Positions 57,258 through 64,000 of a stretch of DNA of 64,000 bases are shown here, one piece after another; the stretch's first letter is position 1, and every line of letters begins with the position of its first letter. Origin of the DNA: Lutibacter flavus. GTDB lineage: Bacteria; Bacteroidota; Bacteroidia; Flavobacteriales; Flavobacteriaceae. The stretch is from positions 440,832 to 504,831 of the forward strand of contig NZ_FZNX01000003.1 in NCBI RefSeq assembly GCF_900188355.1, written 5' to 3'. Below the pieces are notes generated by a model. The model worked only from the letters and a program-made list of their open reading frames with translations, made no database searches and had not been told where the DNA came from. The position numbers and the translations under genes are program-made.

Positions 57258-57956
57258 TTACATTAAATTTTCATCGGCAAAGCTAAAATACGCATTTTCA
57301 GTTATAATTAAATGGTCTAAAACTTTAATATCTAATGTCTCTCCTGCTAGTTTTAATTTAGTAGTAATTGACTTGTCTGCACTACTTGGCTGTAACTTCC
57401 CCGAAGGGTGGTTGTGACATAAAATAATAGCCGTTGAAAACAATTCAATTGCTTTTTTAAATACCAATCTTACATCAACCAAGGTACCTGTTAAACCTCC
57501 TTTGCTAGACTGCTCTTTATATAAAACTTTGTTAGAATTATTAAGATAAATTATCCAAAATTCTTCGTGATGTAGCTCCCCAATAATTGGCTGCATAATA
57601 TTAAAAACTGCACTGCTACTAGTAATTTTAGGTAATTCCAAAGCTTCTTCCAGTCTTCTTCTTCTACCAAGCTCCAACGCTGTAATTATTGAAATTGCTT
57701 TCGCTTCACCAATTCCTTTAAATTTTTGTAAATCGGAAACTGATAATTTTCCTAATTTATTAATATTATTATCTATGGAGGCTAAAATTCTTTTAGATAA
57801 ATCTACTGCGCTCTCACTTCTGTTCCCTGAACCAATTAAAATTGCAATTAATTCAGCATCAGACAATACCGACTTCCCTTTTAATATTAATTTTTCCCTT
57901 GGCCTGTCATCTTCAGCCCAAGACTTTATAGAAAACGATTTATTCTCATAACCCAT
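57258..57956 (-). CDS. radC: RadC family protein (JAB/MPN domain)
   Basis: This 232-residue RadC has an N-terminal helix-hairpin-helix region ('DLQKFKGIGEAKAISIITAL', about 73-92) and a C-terminal JAB1/MPN domain with the metalloprotease-like motif 'ILCHNHPSGKLQPSSADKSI' (H-x-H-P-S-G-x7-D). The historical link to DNA repair is weak and the biochemical function remains unclear. It is divergent from trkA with overlapping promoters and may also drive the polysaccharide genes downstream. Confidence 0.95.
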   Translation of the reverse strand: MGYENKSFSIKSWAEDDRPREKLILKGKSVLSDAELIAILIGSGNRSESAVDLSKRILASIDNNINKLGKLSVSDLQKFKGIGEAKAISIITALELGRRRRLEEALELPKITSSSAVFNIMQPIIGELHHEEFWIIYLNNSNKVLYKEQSSKGGLTGTLVDVRLVFKKAIELFSTAIILCHNHPSGKLQPSSADKSITTKLKLAGETLDIKVLDHLIITENAYFSFADENLM

Positions 57957-57972
57957 AACAATATTTTTTTTT

Positions 57973-57980
57973 CAAAGATA
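57973..57980 (-). promoter_or_regulatory. -7 promoter element of radC
   Basis: The minus strand reads TATCTTTG, 16 bases upstream of the radC ATG. It is the mirror image of the plus-strand box at 57988-57995. Confidence 0.5.
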
Positions 57981-57987
57981 AGAGTAA

Positions 57988-57995
57988 TATCTTTG
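57988..57995 (+). promoter_or_regulatory. -7 promoter element of trkA
   Basis: TATCTTTG matches TAnnTTTG, 17 bases before the trkA ATG. Together with the radC box it forms an inverted repeat with a 7-base spacer. Confidence 0.5.
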
Positions 57996-58012
57996 CATAA
58001 ATATTTCTACAC

Positions 58013-59359
58013 ATGAAAATTATAATTGCAGGTGCAGGAGATGTGGGGTTTCATTTGGCGAAACTACTTTCTTTTGAATCTCAAGATATTTATTTAGTTG
58101 ATACAGATTCTGAAAAATTAGATTACGCAAGCAGTCATATAGATGTTATTACTAAAAAAGGTGATGCTACTTCAATAAAACTTTTAAAAGAAATAAATAT
58201 TGATAAAGCAGATATTTTTCTGGCGGTAACAGAATCTCAAAATACAAATTTTACAATAGCAGTTTTAGCAAAGAAATTAGGAGCCAAAAAAACAATTGCC
58301 AGAATTTCCAATCATGAGTTCACAAAAAGTTCAGAAATAGATTTTACAGAATTGGGTATCGATAGTATGATTTCTCCAGGTGAATTAGCTGCTGATGAAA
58401 TAGAAATGCTCTTAAATCAATCTGCTTTTAATGATACTATTCAGTTTGAAAATGGAACCTTAAATATTTTAGGAAGCACCTTAGAATACAATTCGCCTTT
58501 AATAAATTTAACAGTACACGAAGCACGTAATAAGTTTTTAGATATAGATTTTATAACCATAGCAATAAAACCTGAAAATAGCAGCGAAACCATTATACCA
58601 AGAGGAAATACAGTTTATAGAGCAAACGATCAAATTTATTTTTCAACACCAAAAGAAAGCATAAAACAACTCTACAAATTAATGGGTAAAACTCAGTTTG
58701 GAGTTAAAAATGTAATGATTTTAGGTGGAGGAAAAATAGGTGTAAAAGCAGCAAGAAATCTTTGTGATAATAAATTTAATATTAAATTACTTGAAATTAA
58801 TAAAGTACGTGCAAAAGAGATTGCCGAAAAGCTTCCAAATGTGCTTGTAATTAAAGGAGATGGTAGAAATGTTGAATTGCTTGAAGAGGAAAATATTGCA
58901 GATATGGATGCATTTGTTGCCGTAACTGGTAATTCCGAAACAAATATTATGTCATGTTTGGTTGCAAAATCTAAAGGTGTTAAAAAAACCATCGCTTTGG
59001 TTGAAAATATGGATTACATAAACATCTCCCAAACTATTGGAATTGATACTTTAATTAATAAAAAATTATTAGCTGCAAGTGCCATTTTTAAACATGTAAG
59101 AAAAGGTGATGTTTTAAAATTAGCCAACCTACACAATGTTGATGCAGAAGTATTAGAATTTAGGGTTAAAGAAAATTCAGCAGTAACAAAAAAGTTAGTA
59201 AAAGACATAAATTTAACTAAAAATGCTGTTTTTGGCGGCGTAATTAGAAATGGAATTGCTCATATGACATTTGGTGATTTTCAAATTTTAGCTGGAGACA
59301 AAGCGGTAGTATTTTGCTTACCTGAAGCTATTCATAAAGTTGAAAAATTATTTAACTAA
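58013..59359 (+). CDS. trkA: Trk system potassium transport regulatory subunit TrkA
   Basis: This 448-residue cytoplasmic regulator is built from two RCK units. Each has a Rossmann NAD(H)-binding part: 'IIIAGAGDVGFHLAKLLSFE' (about 3-22) and 'NVMILGGGKIGVKAARNLCD' (about 227-246). Each is followed by a TrkA-C part (about 140-220 and 365-448). It gates the TrkH channel in response to nucleotides. The gene is 4 bases upstream of trkH, so the pair forms an operon. Confidence 0.97.
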   Translation: MKIIIAGAGDVGFHLAKLLSFESQDIYLVDTDSEKLDYASSHIDVITKKGDATSIKLLKEINIDKADIFLAVTESQNTNFTIAVLAKKLGAKKTIARISNHEFTKSSEIDFTELGIDSMISPGELAADEIEMLLNQSAFNDTIQFENGTLNILGSTLEYNSPLINLTVHEARNKFLDIDFITIAIKPENSSETIIPRGNTVYRANDQIYFSTPKESIKQLYKLMGKTQFGVKNVMILGGGKIGVKAARNLCDNKFNIKLLEINKVRAKEIAEKLPNVLVIKGDGRNVELLEEENIADMDAFVAVTGNSETNIMSCLVAKSKGVKKTIALVENMDYINISQTIGIDTLINKKLLAASAIFKHVRKGDVLKLANLHNVDAEVLEFRVKENSAVTKKLVKDINLTKNAVFGGVIRNGIAHMTFGDFQILAGDKAVVFCLPEAIHKVEKLFN

Positions 59360-59363
59360 TCGT

Positions 59364-60863
59364 ATGAAGAACCTCAATTTTAAAATAATCATAAGTTTTT
59401 TAGGACTTACATCTATACTGAATGGCTTATTTATGTTAGTTGCAGTTCCTTTTAGCATATACCATAATGAATATGAAAAATGGGGCATTCTAGAAGCTGG
59501 TATCACAACAATTGCAATTGGTTTTATTTTATGGTTTTTTAATAGAAATGCAAAAAAAAATATAGGTAAAAAAGAAGGCTATTTAATTGTAACTTTAGGA
59601 TGGTTAATGCTTACATTAACTGGAACTTTACCTTATGTTTATACTAACACTATTCCGGTATATGCAGATGCTTTTTTTGAGACTCTTTCAGGATATTCAA
59701 CCACAGGCTCATCAATATTAACTGATATTGAAGCTATGCCAAAAGGAATTTTATTTTGGCGAAGTGCAACCCACTGGATTGGTGGTATGGGAATTATTGT
59801 GCTTACAGTGGCCATTTTACCTTTGTTAGGTATTGGAGGAATGCAGCTGTTTATGGCTGAAGCTCCCGGACCATCTGCAGATAAAATGCATCCACGAATT
59901 ACAGAAACCGCAAAAAGACTTTGGTTAATATATTTCTCTTTAACATTTACAGAGTTTTTTCTATTAAAGTTTGCCGGAATGACTTGGTTTGATGCTATAA
60001 ATCACGCGATGGCTACAATGAGTACTGGTGGATTTTCAACTAAAAATGCAAGTATTGCACATTATAACGGTTCACCAATAATACAGTATATAATTATAGC
60101 TTTTATGTTTATTGCCGGTGCTAATTTTGTTTTAACATATTTTGCTTTAAAAGGAAAAATTAAAAAAGTTTTTAGGAGTGAAGAATTTAGATATTACTTC
60201 TTTGGAACTATTGGAGTCACTCTTTTAATTACCTACTTAATTGTGAATCATCAAGATTCAAATTTAGTTACAAGTTTAGACCATCCAAAAATTTGGGGGG
60301 CAAATGAAAGTGCATTTAGACATGCGGCTTTTTCAGTGGTTTCGGTACTCACAACAACTGGTTTTGTTTCTGCTGATTTTACAATGTGGAGCGCAATGGT
60401 GACAGTAATAATATTTTCTCTATTTTTTATTGGTGGATCAGCAGGGTCTACAAGTGGTGGTATTAAAATTGTACGGCACATTGTAATGATTAAAAGTAGT
60501 TTTTATGAATTTAAAAAATTACTACATCCAAATGCTATAATACCGGTTAGATACGATGGCGGAAGCGTTCCTAAAACTATTATCTACAACATTCTCTCAT
60601 TTTTTGTTCTATACATGCTTATTTTTATAATGAGCACTGTATTACTAACCTTTTTCGGTTTAGACTTCATGTCAGCTTTGGGAGCAACCGCATCCTCATT
60701 AGGTAATATTGGTCCAGCAATTGGTTCAGTTAGCCCGGTGGATAACTTTGCTCATTTAACTATTCCAGCAAAATGGTTTTGTTCTTTTTTAATGCTTATT
60801 GGTAGATTAGAACTATTTACAGTCTTAATTCTATTAACTCCTTTCTTTTGGAAGAAGATTTAA
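59364..60863 (+). CDS. trkH: Trk-type potassium uptake protein TrkH
   Basis: This 499-residue inner-membrane K+ channel has about ten hydrophobic helices and four selectivity-filter repeats: 'YSTTGSSI' (about 111-118), 'MSTGGFSTK', 'LTTTGFVSAD' and 'SLGNIGPAIGSV'. Together with TrkA it takes up potassium for osmotic balance. ATG at 59364 is preferred over the in-frame TTG at 59340, which overlaps the end of trkA. The stop overlaps that of the convergent mpl gene by four bases. Confidence 0.96.
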   Translation: MKNLNFKIIISFLGLTSILNGLFMLVAVPFSIYHNEYEKWGILEAGITTIAIGFILWFFNRNAKKNIGKKEGYLIVTLGWLMLTLTGTLPYVYTNTIPVYADAFFETLSGYSTTGSSILTDIEAMPKGILFWRSATHWIGGMGIIVLTVAILPLLGIGGMQLFMAEAPGPSADKMHPRITETAKRLWLIYFSLTFTEFFLLKFAGMTWFDAINHAMATMSTGGFSTKNASIAHYNGSPIIQYIIIAFMFIAGANFVLTYFALKGKIKKVFRSEEFRYYFFGTIGVTLLITYLIVNHQDSNLVTSLDHPKIWGANESAFRHAAFSVVSVLTTTGFVSADFTMWSAMVTVIIFSLFFIGGSAGSTSGGIKIVRHIVMIKSSFYEFKKLLHPNAIIPVRYDGGSVPKTIIYNILSFFVLYMLIFIMSTVLLTFFGLDFMSALGATASSLGNIGPAIGSVSPVDNFAHLTIPAKWFCSFLMLIGRLELFTVLILLTPFFWKKI

Positions 60864-62212
60864 ATTAAGTCTTTAAACTTATTAAAGTCTAGACCTCCAT
60901 AATTACCAGAGCTCATTAATAATAATGCTAAATTTTCAAAATTTTGGCTGAACAAAAAAGTTTTAAATTCTTCAGGATTGGTATAGATTATTAAATCATC
61001 CCTGTTAAAAGCATCTTTAATTTGTTGTTTTGTAACTTTTTCCAATTTTTTAATTTCAACAGCATGTGGTGAATAAAAAACCACAGCTACATCAGCCTTA
61101 TTCAAGGCCCCTTCATATTCCTTTAAAAAATCTGCATTTAAACTGCTATATGTATGCAACTCTAGGCAAGCCATTATTTTTCTAGTTAGATACTGCGCTT
61201 TTACTGCATTACAAGTAGCTTCTACCTTACTTGGTGAATGGGCAAAATCTTTAAAAACAACTGCAGAATCATTTTCTGCAATTTTTTCTAAACGCTTACT
61301 TGCTCCTTTAAAACTAGCAATGGCTTCATAAAATTCATCTTCATCAACCCCCATATGTTGGCAAATCCATTTAGCTCCTGCTAAATTTTGAAGATTATGT
61401 TCTCCAAAAATTTCTAAAGGCATTTCTCCTAAAGCTGTATTAATAAATGTAGTTCCGTTTTCAATTCTATAGTCTAAAGTTTTATACGGATATTTCTTAA
61501 TTGTATTTTCTGTATTTTCAACTATGTCTTTTAATACTTCATCCTCCTCATTATATACCATAATTCCACCCTTAGTTAGAGAGTTTATAAAAATTGAAAA
61601 CTGCTCTATATAATTTTCAAAAGTTGGAAAAACATTGATATGATCCCATGCTATTCCACTTAATAGGGCAATATTTGGTTTGTATAAATGAAATTTAGGT
61701 CGCATATCAATTGGACTTGACAAATACTCATCACCTTCTAAAACAATAAACTCATTTTCTTGTGTTAGATGTACCATAGTATCAAAGCCCTCTAACTGAG
61801 CGCCTACCATGTAATCAACTTTAATATCATGATAGTTTAACACATGTAAAATCATAGAAGTAATTGTTGTTTTCCCATGAGAACCTCCAATTACAACACG
61901 AGTTTTATCTTTAGATTGTTCGTATAAAAACTCAGGGTATGAATATATTTTTAAACCTAATTCCTGAGCTTTTAATAATTCAGGATTGTCTGGTTTGGCG
62001 TGCATTCCTAATATAATTGCATCTATAGATTTTTTTATTTTTTCAGGAAACCAACCAAATTTTTCTGGTAATAACCCTCTTTTATCTAATCGAGATTTTG
62101 ACGGTTCAAATATGGTATCATCACTTCCAGTAATTTGATACCCTTTTTGATTTAAGGCAATAGCTAAATTGTGCATCGCACTTCCTCCAATAGCAATAAA
62201 ATGTATATTCAT
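60860..62212 (-). CDS. mpl: UDP-N-acetylmuramate:L-alanyl-gamma-D-glutamyl-meso-diaminopimelate ligase-like
   Basis: This 450-residue Mur ligase of the murein-recycling type has an N-terminal 'MNIHFIAIGGSAMHNLAIAL' Rossmann motif, the ATP-binding loop 'VVIGGSHGKTTITSMIL' (about 107-123), the central 'FIVLEGDEYLSSPIDMRPK' (Mpl-specific) and the C-terminal domain with 'FKDFAHSPSKVEATCNAVKA'. It attaches a recovered tripeptide to UDP-MurNAc, saving peptidoglycan precursors. Cytoplasmic and ATP-dependent. Convergent with trkH. Confidence 0.93.
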   Translation of the reverse strand: MNIHFIAIGGSAMHNLAIALNQKGYQITGSDDTIFEPSKSRLDKRGLLPEKFGWFPEKIKKSIDAIILGMHAKPDNPELLKAQELGLKIYSYPEFLYEQSKDKTRVVIGGSHGKTTITSMILHVLNYHDIKVDYMVGAQLEGFDTMVHLTQENEFIVLEGDEYLSSPIDMRPKFHLYKPNIALLSGIAWDHINVFPTFENYIEQFSIFINSLTKGGIMVYNEEDEVLKDIVENTENTIKKYPYKTLDYRIENGTTFINTALGEMPLEIFGEHNLQNLAGAKWICQHMGVDEDEFYEAIASFKGASKRLEKIAENDSAVVFKDFAHSPSKVEATCNAVKAQYLTRKIMACLELHTYSSLNADFLKEYEGALNKADVAVVFYSPHAVEIKKLEKVTKQQIKDAFNRDDLIIYTNPEEFKTFLFSQNFENLALLLMSSGNYGGLDFNKFKDLI

Positions 62213-62234
62213 TTATATATAAATTTTGTAAATT

Positions 62235-62242
62235 CAAATGTA
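62235..62242 (-). promoter_or_regulatory. -7 promoter element of mpl
   Basis: The minus strand reads TACATTTG, 22 bases upstream of the mpl ATG. Matches TAnnTTTG; no -33 match at normal spacing. Confidence 0.45.
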
Positions 62243-62354
62243 AGTAAACTCTTAAAAAGAATAAATATCAACAGATAAAAATTTTAAAACATACAAACAA
62301 CTTGATTTGCTAAATAATTAACTTGTTTTTATTAATAAATGGTATTTTATTCTT

Positions 62355-62376
62355 ATTTTTACATATATGTAAAAAT
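62355..62376. repeat. Perfect palindrome upstream of the Ig-repeat protein gene
   Basis: ATTTTTACATA and TATGTAAAAAT are exact reverse complements with no spacer (22 bases), 45 bases before the ATG at 62421. It could be an operator or a leader hairpin. In such AT-rich sequence chance is also possible. Confidence 0.4.
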
Positions 62377-62420
62377 TAAAAATTGCAGTTTAACGAAAAT
62401 ATCTAATCAACTTAAATTCA

Positions 62421-64000
62421 ATGGAAAAAGAAAAATTTTCATTAGCCCGTATATATTTTATATTTATATTTTTAGTAAGTATATTTTTTTATTCTCATAC
62501 TGGATTTGCACAATGTACAAATCCAGATACCACTGGAGAATCGTCTCAAACCTTTTGTAAATCTGATAATAGCACTATTGAAAGTTTAGTTGCATCTGGG
62601 GGAACAATTGTCTGGTTTGATGCTATCACTGCTGGTAGCCAATATAACCCGTCAACACCTCTTATAGATGGCAATACTTATTATGCTGATGATATTAATG
62701 ATGGTAATTGTAGCCCAAATAGATTAGCTGTATTAGTATCAATTTATGGCCAACCCCCTTCAAATGTTGATGTTTTTGTTGGAAAATGCGCTATTGATAA
62801 CCCAACAATTTCTGATTTATCAGCAACTGGGTTAAATATTGCCTGGTACGATGCTCAAAGTGGTGGAAATTTATTTAACTCTTCGGATCTATTAATAGAT
62901 GGATCAACTTATTGGGTTCAACAGACAGAAAATGGGTGCACAAGTGAAAGACTTCCTACAACCGTAACAATGGTTAATCCACCAGCTCCTAACGTCGACC
63001 AAAATCAAACATTTTGTTCTTCTTCAAATCCTACAGTAGCAGATTTAAAAGCAACTGAGACAAATATAACATGGTATGAATATGAAACAAGTACAGAACC
63101 CTTAAATTTGAATTTACCATTAATTGATGGTAAAGATTATTGGGCTGCACAAACCACTTTTCCTTGTGAAGGAACTGTACGCTCATTGACCAATGTAGTT
63201 ATTGATATAAGTCCAAATGCTGGTACTGATGGAACATATTCAGAATGTGAAGCAAATTTAACAGCAACAAATTTATTTGAATTATTAGGCGGAACTCCAG
63301 ACAATACAGGAACATGGTCCGGTCCAAGTACATTAACTGGTGGCTATTTAGGAACTTTTGAACCTGGTGTTAATACTGAAGGAACTTATACCTATTTGGT
63401 ATCCAGCAGTATTGGTATTTGCCCAAATGATACGTCAAATGTTAATGTATCTATTATCACTACGCCACCACCAACAGCAATTGAAACAAGTCAAACTTTT
63501 TGTGAAGTTGACAATCCAACTGTAGCCAATTTAAATGCTACTGGTAATGGAATATTGTGGTATGATACTGGTTCATCATCTATCCCTTTAAATGTAGATG
63601 ATATTTTAATAAATGGTGAAGATTATTGGGCTACACAAACTGATACTTCTGGTTGTGAAAGTTCTACAAGATTAATGGTAACAGCTTCCATAATTTCGCC
63701 ACAACCTCCAACAACGACAGAAACCAATCAAACTTTTTGTGAAGTTGACAATCCAACTGTAGCGGATTTAAATGCTACTGGTAATGGAGTGCTTTGGTAT
63801 GATACGGAAACTTCAACTTCTGCTTTAAACGATACAGATTCATTAATAAATGGTGAAGATTATTGGGCTACCCAAACTGATACTAATGGTTGTTCAAGTG
63901 CAACAAGATTGGCAGTAACCACATCTATCATTTCAACTCCACCTCCAACAACTTCAGAAAGCAATCAAACTTTTTGTGAAGTTGACAATCCAACTGTAGC
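62421..64000 (+). CDS. Large secreted protein with tandem Ig-like repeats, 3' end beyond window
   Basis: The frame opens at ATG 62421 and stays open for 526 codons to the edge. A signal peptide (about 1-33, ending 'HTGFAQC') is followed by repeats of about 75-80 residues with the pattern 'QTFC..xNPTVADLxATG..xWYDT....LINGxDYWATQT...GC.S.TRL'. Three diverged copies come first, then one unlike insert (about residues 266-350, 'DNTGTWSGPSTLTGGYLGTF'), then at least two and a fraction near-identical copies. Each repeat has a conserved Cys pair. Such proteins in Bacteroidota are usually surface adhesins with a C-terminal type IX secretion signal; the C-terminus is not visible here, so that is an inference. 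Confidence 0.88.
   Translation, partial: MEKEKFSLARIYFIFIFLVSIFFYSHTGFAQCTNPDTTGESSQTFCKSDNSTIESLVASGGTIVWFDAITAGSQYNPSTPLIDGNTYYADDINDGNCSPNRLAVLVSIYGQPPSNVDVFVGKCAIDNPTISDLSATGLNIAWYDAQSGGNLFNSSDLLIDGSTYWVQQTENGCTSERLPTTVTMVNPPAPNVDQNQTFCSSSNPTVADLKATETNITWYEYETSTEPLNLNLPLIDGKDYWAAQTTFPCEGTVRSLTNVVIDISPNAGTDGTYSECEANLTATNLFELLGGTPDNTGTWSGPSTLTGGYLGTFEPGVNTEGTYTYLVSSSIGICPNDTSNVNVSIITTPPPTAIETSQTFCEVDNPTVANLNATGNGILWYDTGSSSIPLNVDDILINGEDYWATQTDTSGCESSTRLMVTASIISPQPPTTTETNQTFCEVDNPTVADLNATGNGVLWYDTETSTSALNDTDSLINGEDYWATQTDTNGCSSATRLAVTTSIISTPPPTTSESNQTFCEVDNPTV
63483..64000 (+). repeat. 237-base tandem repeat array coding for Ig-like units
   Basis: The block TCAAACTTTTTGTGAAGTTG begins at 63491, 63728 and 63965, giving an exact 237-base (79-codon) period. 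The copies stay nearly identical over their conserved parts and the array continues past the window edge. Confidence 0.9.

Noticed and set aside
59340..59363. Longer TTG start of trkH overlapping trkA
   Set aside because: ATG at 59364 gives a normal N-terminus with a 4-base gap after trkA.
62339..62560. 73-codon open frame at the start of the Ig-repeat gene
   Set aside because: It overlaps the signal peptide of the real gene in another frame and encodes only Tyr/Ile/Phe-rich noise across a palindrome.

Overview
The window comes from a low-GC member of the Bacteroidota, most likely the family Flavobacteriaceae. Three things point there: promoters of the Bacteroidota type (TTTG, about 19-21 bases, TAnnTTTG); two SusC/SusD outer-membrane uptake loci, whose surface lipoproteins carry acidic residues directly after the lipidated cysteine; and a str-S10-spc-alpha ribosomal super-operon without tuf that is followed by carA, eno and gltA. 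I cannot name a genus. I saw no tRNA, rRNA, CRISPR array, insertion sequence or phage gene.

Layout. 1-1466: the N-terminal part of a large PAS/GAF sensor on the minus strand, cut by the window edge. 1706-5015: a small plus-strand module of a DUF4870 membrane protein, a PadR repressor, a PspC-domain membrane protein and a GIN-domain lipoprotein. 5186-6994: a 602-residue cysteine-containing protein I do not recognise, closed by a strong terminator. 7057-9355: a minus-strand operon of two guanidino-group-modifying enzymes (ADI-like and CtlX) and an Rrf2 regulator. 9437-13450: gltA, eno and carA, most with their own terminators. 13471-14151: a small secreted protein of unknown function.

14222-31252 is one long minus-strand block of 32 translation genes plus secY and rpoA, read from rpsL to rplQ and starting at an excellent promoter (31309-31339). 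The arrangement is interrupted by an intrinsic-terminator-like hairpin and a short ORF between rpsJ and rplC, and by a structured gap before rpsD. Both are candidate autoregulatory sites.

31387-33093 encodes an Omp85-like outer-membrane protein. 33305-40109 and 41649-47133 are two SusC/SusD loci with accessory surface lipoproteins but no recognisable glycoside hydrolase. Between them lies a decayed duplicate of the end of the last lipoprotein gene, including its terminator. 47221-51636: housekeeping genes rlmB, a rhomboid protease, rarA, a secreted hypothetical protein and a YjjG-type nucleotidase. 51704-57204: a surface-polysaccharide cluster with a glycosyltransferase, two polysaccharide-deacetylase-like proteins and two acyltransferases. 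57258-62212: radC, the potassium uptake pair trkA-trkH, and the murein recycling ligase mpl. From 62421 to the edge runs a large secreted protein built from tandem Ig-like repeats, the last of them with an exact 237-base period.

The most unusual things are the rpsJ-rplC attenuator-like element, the decayed gene-end duplication at 40272-40689, the unrecognised 602-residue protein, and the homogenised repeat array at the right edge. I found no convincing new defence or mobile system.
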